Positions 12,877 through 24,400 of a stretch of DNA of 64,000 nt are shown piece by piece; position 1 is the first letter of the stretch; every line of letters starts with the position of its first letter. Position numbers and translations under genes: made by a program. Origin of the DNA: Halicephalobus mephisto (lineage: Eukaryota > Nematoda > Chromadorea > Rhabditida > Panagrolaimidae). Location of the stretch: NCBI GenBank assembly GCA_009193035.1, contig SWDT01000108.1:186001-250000 (forward strand), given 5' to 3'. The notes beneath the pieces are model-generated. The model was not told the DNA's origin, searched no databases, and saw only the letters and a list, made by a program, of their open reading frames with translations.

Positions 12877-15800
12877 CTAAGAGTCGTCTTGAGGAACAAA
12901 GTCAATCCACTTCGCGCGTCGAAACTTGAGATCTATCAGTTCTTGAGGAATTTCGTGGTCGATAGAACGAAGATTCTAGAAATTTCCATATAAAAATAAA
13001 AGTTAAAATTCCTTACTTCAATAAATTCATCTATGTCCTTCGAATCAACTGTTTCATCAAAAAAAACATGAATAAATCCGTTTTTTAGCCTCCCGGTCCG
13101 GCCAATACGATGAATAAAATCACTTTCCATTTTAAATTTCAAAACAATTACGTGATCCAATTCCGGAATATCCAGACCTCTGGCAGCAACATTAGTCGAA
13201 AAAACGATTATTGTTTGGCTTCCATCCCTCAAACAACGAACAACTCTGTCCCGACTTTGTTGGTTCATGTCAGAACTCAGAATTTCCGTCCTGAAGTCGT
13301 GATTTCTCAAAAAAATAGCCATTTTACAAGCAATTTCCTTCGTATCACAAAAAACCAGCGCTTTCAATGGACGACCTAAATAATCACATCATAAAATTCA
13401 TATATGAACTTCCTTGCAAAATGATCTCAAGGAAAATTTCAGGGAGTTTTTAGGAACCTGTGTGACAATTTTAGTTTTACAGAGTAGTTATTTCGTAATC
13501 AATTATATCATAAAATTTATGAGTTTTCTCAAGAACTGGTCTCGAAGGGAATTTCAGGGAGTTTTTAGAAACCCAAACTAGCCCAAGTGGTAATTTCGGT
13601 TTTACAGAGTAGTTATTTCGTAATCAATCATATCGTAAAATTTATATATGAATTTTCTCAAGAACTGGTCTCGAAGGGAATTTCAGGGAGTTTTTAGAAA
13701 CCTAAACTAGCCCAAGTGGTAATTTGAATTTCACAAAATAGTTATTTCATAATTTTACACAACTTTAAACCCAGTCATATACTATAAAAATTATAAACTT
13801 CCTTATGAAATAGCCTCAACAAGAATTTTTAGAAGTTTTTAGAATCTAAAGTAGCCTAAAATTTCGATTTTGTGGAATAATTCTAGGATTTTGGACAATT
13901 TTAAAAACAATATCCTGTTCGAACAGCTTTAGAAACTTCCGGATTGACGTTATACAGTATACAAAAGCCCTTGTTCGCCCTCCAGGGTCGAAGGTTATAA
14001 ACGAAAATTCCACCAAATGTCCGAAAACTACAGTACTCAACCTACTAAAAGTAAATTATTTTCAAAAATTTTTAAAAATTTTACCTTCAATTTTGCAGTT
14101 TTTCTCGATGTAATCCTTGACGAACCCTTGACGTTTAAATGCGTCTTTTTTAACAAAAACAAATTTAAAAATTCCTTTTGTAACAAGTTTTTTCGTTTTT
14201 GTTTTAACAACAGAATACCGGTTCATTGTCCAGGACCGAACAGCATGCATCATTTTTTCACTAAGAGTAGCGGTAAAAAATAAAGTTTGATACGTCCCAG
14301 GAATAGCGTTGTAGATTGTCTGGATATCGTTGACAAATCCTTGATCATCAAAAAGTTTATCTGCTTCATCAAGAACTAAGAACTTCAAGGACTTTAGAGA
14401 AATAAAACTGTCCCGAACAAAGTGGGATAGCCTCCCAGGACATCCAACGACGATCTAAAATTCACAGCAATTAATTAGTAGATTAAAAATTACGTAATTT
14501 TGGAAGTTTTTAAATACTGAAAATTACTTAAAATACAGTAATCAAGTTTGCAGATTCTGAAAATTAATCTTCATTTTGATTTTAGATTCAGAATCAACAA
14601 ACCTGGTTATTGTACTTTCCTGGAATTTAAAAACGCCTAAATTTTACCTAAAAAATTGGAAATCATAATTTTTAAAATTGAAAATTACTTAAAATACAGT
14701 AATCAGATTTGTAGATTCTGAAAATTAATCTTCATTTCGATTTTAGATTCAGAATTGACAAACCTGGTTATTGTACCTTTTTCGGGATTTAAAAAAGCCT
14801 AAATTTTACCTAAAAAATTGAAAATTACCTCAATATTACGACAATCGTTCTGATTCATGTTGATATCGTACTCCCCTATACAGCATCCGACATGAAGCCT
14901 AAAAGGAACCAAAAGTTTCGAAAATTGTTCTCGAATTTGAATAGCTAATTCACGAGTCGGAACAATAACCATCGCAAATGGAGTCGGATTACAACGAGTA
15001 CTGTAACTACGGTCATCGAGAGCTTTTAAAACTTGTTCGATAATCGGCAAAACGAATGCCATAGTTTTTCCTGCGGCATTTTCGGCTTGACAAACAATGT
15101 TTTCTTTTTTTAGGATTCTAGGAATGACGGCGGATTGGATAACACGGGGCTTCACATAGTGGACTTTGGCTATCATTTCCAGCAATGTCTTATTTTCAAT
15201 CATTTCTTCCCAACGACTAAAAACCACAAAAATTAAAAAATACTTATTAAAAAACACTTTTTTGAAAAATTACATTTGTGTGGAATTTTAAAAAATTTAA
15301 AGTAGTTCAAATCATGACTATTTCGTAATCCGACACAATTCTAGAATTACTCATATATAAAAATTTAAAAAACAGTACTTTTCACGAAACAATCTTGACA
15401 CGAAGTTTCAGAAGTCCTTAGAATCTAAACTAGCCTAAATTTAATTTCTATATAATTATTATTTCGTAATTTAGCATTATTTCGAAATAGTTCATAATTT
15501 AAAAATCATATTTCAACTTTTTTAAACAAAACAATCTTGACACGAAGTTTTAGAAGTCCCTAGAATCCAAACTAGCTTAAATTGAATTTTTATATAATGA
15601 TTATTTCGAAATATTTCACAATTCAAAATTCATATTTCAACTTTTTTTAACAAAACAATCTTGACACGAAATTTTTAAGAATTCTAAAAACCAAACTAAC
15701 CTAAAATTTTGAATTTCTACACTAGTGATTTTATAATCAATGTTGTCGAGGAATATTCTTAGATAGATCTAGGAACTTCTGAATCTGGATCAATGAAGTA

Positions 15801-17299
15801 TAAAACCCTCTTTTAGAGTTAACAATCATATACGAAAAACACTAATGGATATTGAAGAAACTGAAATCAGCATCGCAGTCCTTCACCAAGATAAGTTGTC
15901 AAAAGAAAACTCAAAAATTTTGTAAATTTCGAACCTAACCTGATAATGTTCTCTTCGTCGTCGATTTCGTCATCGAGAAAAGTCGCATTTCGATAATAAG
16001 GTTCCATTTCGTCGTCTTGTTTGTAGACTTCAGAAGGCGACCGGACGTCGGGAACGTAGTTCTTTGATTTCATCATCGTAAAAGCAACAATTTCTTCGTA
16101 TTTTTTCCCTAAAACTTCAAATATAATAAAATTTAAAAATTTAAAAACCTTTTTGATTGTTCAAAAATTCAAAACGGTCAACTAGACCTCCGGCAAATTC
16201 GAAATTGACTCCTGTTCCGACGTAAGGCCTGACTTTCTGACGACATACGATGTTCTGAAATCCAGTTTTCTTCGAGAATGGATCACCAGGATGATCTCCT
16301 TGATCTTCTGGACAACTTCGATTGTGAAAAGTTCCAGAAGTCGGAAGATCATTAATTAGTCCGTTCTTCGATGCCAAAGGAGAATCACCAGAATTAGAAA
16401 AATCCGTAAAAATCCCGACTTCAGAAAGCTCACACAACGATCCCCGAGGGGTTCCGGAAGGAATTTGTGATTTTTGGGTGACTTTGGATGTGAAAATCGA
16501 CTTTTGAGTAACTCCAGAATCTGCAGGATGGGAGAATTTCTTAACGACAGCAGGAGGTTCAGTATAAAAACATCCTTGAAGAGCTCCAGAAGGCATATGT
16601 GGTCCTTTAGTGACTCCAGAATCTGCAAGACAACGAGGTCCTTGGTTGACTTCAGAATCTACAGTATAACACGACTCTTGAAGAGCTCCAGAAGGCATAT
16701 CATAACAGGATTCTTGAGTGTATTCAGATGACACATAATTTGATTCTTGAGTAACTTCAGAATCTTCAACATAACATGATCGTCGAAAGTCTCCAGATGG
16801 GAAATCTAGTTCCTGAATAGCTCCAGAATCCACAGTACAACATGGCCTTCGAATAGTTCCAGAAGGTATATAATTTAATTTTTGACTGATTTCAGAATTC
16901 TCAACATAACATGATCCTCGGGTAGCTCCAGAATCTGCAACATAAACTGATTTTCTAGTGACTTCGGAATCCATATAAAAAAGTTTCTAGTAATTTCAGA
17001 ATCCATATAAAAATGTTTTTAGTGACTTCAGAATCCATATAAAAACATCTTCGAAACGACCTACCTGACTTACCATTGCACATAACCGACCGTTCTACAT
17101 CAACGATTGATACTCCACGGAGGGAAGACTCCAGATTAACAAACGATTCCTCATACAACGATGAACCTTCGTTAGAAAACGATTCTTCGTAGAAAGACGG
17201 TTCTTCACGAATAGGAGATTGTTTCTCAACATTGTACGAAAAGTATAATTCTTCTTCGTAAGACCGAATGGAGTAATCAGATTGACAAGTAGTATTCAT
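12877..17299 (-). CDS. DEAD-box RNA helicase (DDX3/DDX4-like) with an N-terminal 12-residue repeat
   Basis: ATP-dependent RNA remodelling enzyme. Exons in coding order: 17299-17074, 16934-16149, 16108-15940, 15216-14829, 14454-14085, 13375-13017 and 12975-12877 (TAG). Phases agree and give about 798 residues. Residues 1-75 are acidic and Ser/Tyr-rich. Residues 76 to about 270 are degenerate 12-residue repeats. The core follows: KPRVIQSAVIP (Q-motif region), motif I AENAAGKT (about 438-445), PTRELAIQI, CPGRLS, LDEAD (about 552), FTATLS instead of SAT, VAARGLDIPE and HRIGRTGR. Motif I departs from AxTGxGKT at two places although GKT is kept. The gene follows mvb-12 by 230 bp and precedes rnh-2 by 105 bp. 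Closest groups by memory are Vasa/DDX3; a germline or small-RNA helicase is possible, but the exact orthologue is not resolved. Class secure, identity open. Confidence 0.88.
13390..13760. repeat. 125-bp tandem repeat in helicase intron 5
   Basis: AGAGTAGTTATTTCGTAATC recurs at 13481 and 13606 with CTCAAGAACTGGTCTCGAAG and GGAATTTCAGGGAGTTTTTA in each unit. Related units containing TATTTCGTAATC and TCTTGACACGAAG fill intron 3 of the same gene at about 15300-15740. Confidence 0.75.
14515..14800. repeat. 162-bp direct duplication in helicase intron 4
   Basis: Two copies beginning ACTTAAAATACAGTAATCA at about 14525 and 14687. Each unit carries a short internal inverted repeat between CAGTAATCAAGTTTGCAGAT and TCAACAAACCTGGTTATTG. 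The AATACAGTAATCA core is shared with the element behind pde-4 and with the 28.3-28.7 kb array. Confidence 0.8.
15300..15740. repeat. Diverged tandem units in helicase intron 3
   Basis: Two to three copies of about 130 bp containing ATTATTTCGTAATT, AACAATCTTGACACGAAG and TCTAAACTAGCCTAAA, related to the array in intron 5 (13390-13760). I found no exon that keeps the helicase frame here. Confidence 0.65.
16390..16934 (-). repeat. Coding 36-bp (12-residue) tandem repeat of the helicase N-terminus
   Basis: About 15 degenerate units with consensus (D/P)-S-(G/E)-x-x-(Q/R)-(E/K/G)-S-C-Y-x-(V/A), for example DSGATRGSCYV, PSGALQESCYTV and DSEVTQESNYVS. They fill most of helicase exon 2. The unit is rich in Ser, Cys and Tyr and low in hydrophobic residues, so a flexible segment is likely. 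Three more units lie outside the exon at 16950-17050. Confidence 0.8.
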
Positions 17300-17529
17300 T
17301 AAAACTTCCAGAAAAATTTAAAAATTCATCAAAATTAAGTTTATAAATTTTCAGTTTCAAAAAAAACAGAAATTTGCACATTGAGCGCGCCATTTCAGAC
17401 AATCCAGTCGGGACCAAATTCGAATCAAAAACAGCCCCAATATACGTTTCATTTTTCCGTGAAAAAATTCGGATAAAATTCAATGACAGAGATCTAAAGA
17501 CTGTAAATGAAGTACAAGAGTGATAACAA
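17300..17529 (-). promoter_or_regulatory. Intercistronic spacer between mvb-12 and the helicase
   Basis: 230 bp between two same-strand genes, within the range of nematode operons. On the minus strand it lacks an obvious AATAAA. The helicase ATG at 17299 has no perfect TTTCAG acceptor directly before it (the nearest AG follows TTTTTCTGGA). A frame is open through most of the spacer but shows no family resemblance. Confidence 0.4.
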
Positions 17530-18468
17530 TTATGCGAGACAACTTCTTTCTGTAGCAAAGTTGTACTCGAAGCTCAAAGTGGCTTCCGAATTAGGTAACT
17601 CTGGAAGGTCGTACGATTTGTTGTTCTTCATCGCATTTTCCAGCGTGGGACTTAGCTTGAAAGGCACTCCGTCGATTCCGCGAATTCCCTTCGGCATCCG
17701 GATCGTGAAGTTGTTGATGTCTTTGTGGATTCTGTTAATCTCCAAATCGGACGTGCTGTGTCGGTAAGACCCGTCATCAATGGAGGACTTCTGGGGTATA
17801 TTGGGATAAAGGGGCGTCGGGTTGGATTTGCTGTGATTCAACCTGGCATAGGTCTCCGGAATTGTGGCGACTTTGAAGCAGATGTTCATTCCGTCGACTT
17901 CACCGGCAGAAGTGTATCCTTTTGGAGGACGTTTCGACTTTGACAAAACAATGATATCCGTGATGGCATCTAAGGCGTCGTTCCGCGGAGTAAATCTGGC
18001 ACAGAGGAATTTTTTCTTGAGGGCTTTTTCGTCTGGAAAAAGTCGGAAATTTGCGAGGTAAAATCGCTAAAAATGACTCACTCGAATCAACAGTAAAATC
18101 GATACTTATGAAATGAGCAGGGATCGCCTCCCTTTCACTTATCACGAGCAGATCCGTGACAACCTCGAGTGTGTTCTGAAATCGATCGATAAGTCCGAAT
18201 TTCATATATCAAAAAACCCACGGGATCAACAATAGCCCGTGAAACAGCCAAATAACGATAAGTCCTGCTGAACCAACCAGAATCTTTGTACAAATCAGCG
18301 TCAGAATTCTCGTCAAAAGTCTTCAAAATCTGAAAATTGAAATTTATATAAAATTTTCATATAAAAACTTGCCGGAAGATAATTCGGAGGACATCGGGCC
18401 TTGTCCGCGATTATAACGAGAGAAACGATCGGCAGTTCTTCACCCATTTCAACGGATCTCTGTAGCAT
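17530..18468 (-). CDS. mvb-12: ESCRT-I subunit MVB12 (MABP domain plus UMA domain)
   Basis: Component of ESCRT-I, which sorts ubiquitinated membrane cargo into multivesicular bodies at endosomes. Exons in coding order: 18468-18373, 18329-18222, 18175-18082 and 18032-17530, together 266 residues (human MVB12A/B are 273 and 319). The MABP-type fold covers about residues 12-155: PIVSLVIIADKARCPPNY, DADLYKDSGWFSRTYRYLAV, PAHFISIDFTVDS, FLCARFTPRNDALDAITDI and PPKGYTSAGEVDGMNICFK. The C-terminal UMA signature is IDGVPFKLSP (about 219-228) followed by LSFEYNFATERS. The start is the first in-frame ATG; a second lies six codons on. Intron 1 has a GC donor (GCAAGT). The gene is first of three on this strand, head to head with metr-1 across 3 kb. 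Identity secure from the domain pair and length. Confidence 0.9.
18330..18372 (-). other. GC-AG intron of mvb-12
   Basis: The donor is CCG|GCAAGT and the acceptor TTTTCAG|ATT; the intron is 43 nt. No GT donor nearby keeps the frame, and the join PPNYLP-ILKTFDE fits the family. Confidence 0.75.
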
Positions 18469-19755
18469 GATGAAGAAATTCGAAAAATGAAAGGCGGGTT
18501 AACAACAAAAAAACTGGCGTAACTGACACAAACACAGCTCGCAAAGGGAAAATTTGGTCGAACACTACGCACTTCGATTTTTCTCTTTTTTCGTGCCAAA
18601 CTTATTTATTTAAATTTTTCTTTGTTAGGAAAAACTGGCATTGAGTATTAATAAGAGCAATTTTTCCATGCTGAAACAGTATTCAAAAAGGAAACACTGG
18701 CATATGGATGACAGATAAAAGTCAACATTTATGCCAAGTTTGTTTTTATAAATTTTTTGTTACGGAAAAAGTGGCAAACATAAAATCAGTGAAAGTCCAA
18801 ATTCGTGCCAAACTTCTTCATTCAAAATTTCTTTTGTCAACAAAAAGTGACATTGATTGTCAATGTGGACAGTTTTTCACGGCAAAATGTCGCCTAAAAA
18901 GGAAAAATCGGTAAAAGTAACACCAACGAGAGTCGGTTTTTGTGTTTAATTTTTTATGATTTTTTCAAACAAAACTGACTTTTACTGTCAATGTGGCAAT
19001 TTTTCATGGTTAAGCATTATTTAAAAAATCGATAATTCTAAAATCAGTAAAAATCGATAATTCTAAAATCAGTAAAAATCGATAATTCTAAAATCAGTAA
19101 AAATCGAAATACAAACTGCTTAATGTTGATTTTTTTCCTGAGCTCCAGCTGTACTTGTTTTCGATTTTTCAACGAAAAACGATTTGTTCTGACGGTGGTC
19201 GAAAACGAGCATCAGCTGAAATATCAAAAAATCTTTGAAATTTTGAAACGTCGGAAATAAAAAATCTCGAAAAAATTTAGGGACTTGTATATTTTTTATT
19301 TTTTACAAATATCTAATAAAAAATATCAAAAAATAAAAAAATTGTTTTAAAATTTATCTTTTTTAAATAAAAGAAATAATGTGATTTTTGAAACTTTTAA
19401 ATTCCCGCGCAAAGTGAGAAATATGTGAAAGTGGAAAAAGTGGTAAAAATGGCACCTTGCGTTTTTTCTTGTTTTTTAGGATAATCCTAAAAATTTTAAA
19501 AAATGTGAAATTTTAAAATAGAATTTAATAATTTTTAAAATTAATTATCGTGATAGTTATCCTGGATGTAAAATACATTATTTTTATATATGAATATCGT
19601 ATGTGGAAATTTGTGGTAAGTTTTTTTTACTTTTTATGTAAATTTACTTTTTTAGGAACTTTGTAGATATTTAGTAATTTTGAACCTTAAAAATCCACCT
19701 TGGATTTTGCAGAGGGTTCTTTCCGATGTACTTGTTCTATTGAAGGATTTCTGGA

Positions 19756-19945
19756 TTTTCATTAAAATAATTTTATTCCTAAAATTCGATCCTTAAAAAG
19801 TAGAAATATTACCAATGGAAATCCCGATGATTGTGCTTGGTCGGTTACCTTAGAGGACCAGATCACCGATGTCTACTATGGATTACGTATTACGAAGACT
19901 TCCAGACACAAATTAACTTCTCGTTATGAAATCTATCCATGGTAA
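19756..19945 (+). other. Orphan coding-like open frame, not assigned
   Basis: An open frame of about 60 codons without ATG stands in otherwise A/T-rich spacer and ends in TAA at 19943-19945. The last 45 codons have mixed, gene-like composition and read NPDDCAWSVTLEDQ and GLRITKTSRHKLTS. A possible donor (ATG|GTAATT) overlaps its end. No flanking exons were found. It may be a pseudogene exon or chance. Confidence 0.25.
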
Positions 19946-21372
19946 TTTTGCAAGTATTCAAAATTCTATATTGTTATTTACTTTTTTAGGTCGACATACA
20001 TACGCAATTAATATATGTGAGGATATTTGCATTTATTCATATATGCCTATTTACATATATGTATATCTTCGTATATGGGTCTGTGTAAGTACACATGTAA
20101 GTGCATATGCTTATCTACATATGCTCATTCATGTCCACATATGAATATCTACATATATATGTAAATATATCTGTTTGTACATGCAGTCGTGATTAATATC
20201 TCTGTTTAGGTATATATGGATGTACAGTGAGTATTCATATATGAATATTTACATATGTGTAGATATCTGTTTATTACATGTATCCACGATTACACATCTC
20301 TGTTTAGATATTTGTGGACATATGATGAGTGTTCATATATGAATATTTACATATGTGTGTAGATATCTGTTTATTACATGCATTCGTGATTAATATCTCT
20401 GTTTAGGTATATATGGATGTACAGTAAGCATTCATATATAAATGCATGTATATTTTTTTCCTATTTTTACATCTGCACGTAAATATCTATGTATGTCTAT
20501 GTGTGCGTATCTGTGTTTTTAGGCTTATGTATGTTCATTAATCCAGAAAATTGCATCAGTTTTGTTCCATCTGACGACCATTCTCACAGTAATTAATTTT
20601 CCAACATTAACACATGAAATACCCACTAGGAATCTTTATTTTTTAATTTCCTATAAAATTGAAATCTAGAAATTTTCGAATTTAAAATTTGATTTTTTAA
20701 ATTTTTCAAAAGCGGATTTTGTTTTTGGATATCTAGATCACGAGATTTAGGAGATTAAACTCGTCGAATTCAGTGTTCTTGAAGATTGATTTCAATTCTG
20801 ATATTGCGCAGTTTTAATCGATTTTTTTCGTTTTTATCTTTCATCAGTGACCAAATCAGGACTTTAATGGAAAACGAAAACCCGAAATAACCGACCGGCA
20901 GTCTCCATTCGGAAATTCCCCTTTTGTTTTTCGATCACTTTCACTTTTCGATTTTTGATAGACAAATTAGCCACTTGTAAAAACTCCAATAATCGTGTCA
21001 GCCACGTTTAACTTTTTTTCGAAATTCAAACATGAGCTGGCCTTGTTGGATAACTTTATACAAGTTAAAGTTTAGAATTTTCTAAATATAGACTCAAAAT
21101 TTAAATATATCTAACTATAGATTTAAATTTGAATTTTTTATTTTTTACATAAAAACTCAGGTTTTAAATTTCTTCAAAATATAAATTTGGATTTTTTATT
21201 TTTTATATGAAAACGCAAATTTTAAATATATTTAAATATAAATTTGGATTTTTTATATGAAAACTCAAATTTTAAATATATTTAACTATAAATTTGGGTT
21301 TTTTACTTTTAAAAAACTTATATTTTTTACTTTTTAGAAGTATTTTTAGATTTTCGTCGAGAATAGTGTTTT

Positions 21373-21378
21373 CACGTG
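21373..21378. promoter_or_regulatory. CACGTG E-box upstream of metr-1
   Basis: A perfect CACGTG palindrome lies about 65 bp before the trans-splice acceptor of metr-1 in TTTTCACGTGTCGTTC. bHLH/bHLH-Zip factors bind this core in animals; a role here is inferred from position. Confidence 0.35.
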
Positions 21379-21430
21379 TCGTTCATGTGTTTTATTTTTT
21401 GCTTTTTCATTGGTCAGCTGGCTTGATTTC

Positions 21431-21441
21431 AATTTTTTCAG
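21431..21441 (+). promoter_or_regulatory. Probable spliced-leader acceptor of metr-1
   Basis: AATTTTTTCAG is followed after 24 nt by the start ATG, with no upstream in-frame coding. This is the usual nematode arrangement for SL trans-splicing. Confidence 0.6.
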
Positions 21442-21465
21442 ATTGTCCACTAAAAATCGAACAAA

Positions 21466-24400
21466 ATGACTCGTCGAGAAGATATCTTCAAGTACATCCG
21501 TGAAGCTGCTTCACATAGAATCCTAATCATCGATGGTTAGTTATTCATTTTTTAATTCTTTAATTATTATAATATTTATTTTTTAAAAGCACTAAAATCC
21601 CAGGATTTAATAAAATTCTGGAATTTTCGGAAATTATAGAAAATTCAGAATTCTGGAATCTTGGAAATTTTCGAAATCTTTTGAAATACAGTAGAACATT
21701 CTGTAATTTCATTTAAACTTTTAAATTTAATAGGGAATTTTAGAAATTATGGAAATTTAGAGTTCTAGGATCTTGGAAAATTTCAAAAATTTTGAATCCA
21801 GCAAAGGATTCTGAAATTCCATTGAAATTTCAGGGATTCTATAAAATTCTGAAATTTTCGGAAATTATAGAAAATTCAGAATTCTGGAATCTTGAAAATT
21901 TTTGAAATCTTTTAAAATACGGTAGAGCATTCTGTAATTTCATTTAAATTTCTAATATTTAATAGAGAATTCCCAAAATTCAGTAAAATTTCTAAAATTC
22001 CGTAAGTTTCCAGAATCCATTTAAAATTTTCAGCAAACACAATTCAAAATTTTAAAAGTTTTGGGAAATTTATGAAATTAATTTTAAAAAATTATATTTT
22101 GTGTTTTTAAATTTATAATTTCGAAATAATGTTTGAAATTAAAGATTTTTATTAATTTTAATTTAAAAAGTTTTAAAATTTAATTTTTTACTTCAGGTGC
22201 CATGGGGACTATGATCCAACGGGAGCACTTGGAAGAAGCGGATTTCAGATGCATTGATTCCTTGAAAGATCACCCGAAGCCGCTGAAAGGAAACAATGAT
22301 TTGCTTTCTTTGACTCGTCCTGATGTTATTTTGAAAATTCACAAACTCTATCTTGAAGCCGGAGCTGATTTCATCGAAACAAACACATTCAGGTTTTTTT
22401 ATTTTATTTTTTTAATTAAAATTAAAATTTTTAGTGGAACAACAATTGCTCAAGCAGATTACGGATGTGAACATCTTGTTTATGACATAAATTACGAATC
22501 AGCTAAGTTGGCGAAAAAAGCCTGTGAAGAAGTTGAAAAAGAAACTGGGAAAAAGAGATTTGTTTGTGGTGCTATTGGTCCAACAAACAAAACTTTGTCT
22601 ATTTCGCCTTCTGTTGAGAATCCGGAATTCAGAAATATCAGTAAGTTTTAAAGTTTTTAAATTGGAATTTTGTGGAATTCTTTGTAATTTTGAAGAATTG
22701 TGGAAGATTTTAGATATTTTGAAATTTAGTTTAAAATTTTTTGAAATTCTGTAAAATTCTAGAATTTTGTGAAATTCTTTGTAATTTTGAAGAATTGTGG
22801 AAGATTTTAGATATTTTGAAATTTAGTTTAAAATTTTTTGAAATTCTGTAAAATTCTAGAATTTTGTGAAATTCTTTGAAATTTCGAAGAATTGTGGAAG
22901 ATTTTAGATATTTTGAAATTTAGTTTAAAATTTTTTGAAATTCTGTAAAATTCTAGAATTTTGTGGAAGATTCCAGAATTTAGAATATTTCGGAATTTTC
23001 TACAATTTTATAGTTTCTGAAACATTTAAAAAATTTTTAAAATTACTTAAACTTGGAATTTTTGAAAGAAATTTTTGTTAGAGTAATTTTTTATTTTCAC
23101 AATAGTGTGGTTATTAGTATTGTTTTTTAGCTTTTCAAGAACTCGTCAAGGCCTACGGCGATCAAGCCAGGGCCCTTCTTGATGGTGGAGCTGATGTTCT
23201 TCTTGTTGAAACTATTTTTGACACGGCTAATTCTAAAGCTGCAATTTTTGCTATAAAACAACTTTTTGAAGATGAAAATCGACCAGAAGTTCCTGTTTTT
23301 ATTTCAGGAACTATTGTTGATCTTTCTGGAAGAACGCTAAGTGGACAAACAGGAGAAGCATTTTTGATTTCAACGAAACATGGAAGACCTACGGGGATTG
23401 GACTTAATTGTGCCTTAGGGGCGAAGGAAATGAGACCGTTTATTGAGGCTATATCTTTGGCAACAACGTCATTGGTTATTTGTTATCCTAATGCTGGTTT
23501 GCCGAATGCCCTAGGGGGTTATGATGAAACCCCAGAGGAAATGGGTAAGAAAATAGCTTCATTCGCAAGAGATGGACTTGTGAACATTGTTGGAGGATGT
23601 TGTGGAACGACTCCGGATCATATTGAAGCTATAGCTAAAGCTACTGTAGGAGTTAAACCGAGAATTCCTCCAGAAAGTATCAGACCTAATCATATGATGT
23701 TAAGTGGATTAGAACCTTTTTATATTGGTCCTAATACTAATTTTGTCAATATTGGAGAAAGATGTAATGTGGCTGGTTCAAGAAAGTTTTGTAATTTGAT
23801 AAAAGCTGGGAAATATGATGTGAGTTTTTTTATTAAAATGAAAATTTTTAAAGTTTTAGAATTTTGTGATAGGGAAATTTTATAAAAATTTTTAATTTTT
23901 TTAATTGTGTGATTTGGGAGATTTTAGAATTTAGTAAAAGTTTCTAGAATTTTCTAAATCCTAATATAAAATTTTGAAATTTGTTTTAGGACAATTTTAT
24001 AATGATTTTTAAATTTAAGAAATTAGAATTTTGTTATTTTTAAAAAAGTTTCGAAATTTCCTATCGAGATCAATTTTTAATAATTTTAATGTTTATATTT
24101 ATGAAATTAGGATTTTGTAAGTTTCTAGAATCTCCCAGAGTCTAGTTGAAAGTTCTGTAAGCTTCTAAAAACACTGTAAAAGATTCTGAAAATTCCAAAA
24201 CTTTATACTCTAGAAAATTGTGGAATTTTCTGTCGAGATTTGTTTTTAATAATTTTTATTTTTATTTTTAATAATTTTTATGTTTATCATTATGTGATAT
24301 TTGAACATCTAGGAAGCGATTGCAATTGCTCGAGTCCAGGTTGAAAATGGAGCTCAAGTGATCGATGTTAATCTCGATGATGGACTTCTTGATGGACCTT

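Larger units (their letters stand above)
18469..21441. other. Divergent spacer between mvb-12 and metr-1, with repeats
   Basis: Presumed promoters of both genes. It contains three degenerate units of about 100-120 bp with GTGCCAAACTT and AAAAACTGGCATTGA (18590-18905), 24-bp tandem copies of AAATCGATAATTCTAAAATC (19027-19107), CATATATG-rich repeats (20010-20460) and short units of ACTCAAATTTTAAATATATT (21130-21300). A coding-like frame at 19756-19945 is listed separately. Confidence 0.7.

Noticed and set aside
15780..15900. Extra helicase exon between exons 3 and 4
   Set aside because: The acceptor CTGATTTCAG is good, but joined in the required phase it meets a TAG after six codons; direct joining of exons 3 and 4 fits the family.
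16474..16731. Plus-strand frame over the helicase repeat
   Set aside because: Shadow produced by a 36-bp repeat without stops; the minus frame joins the conserved helicase exons in phase.
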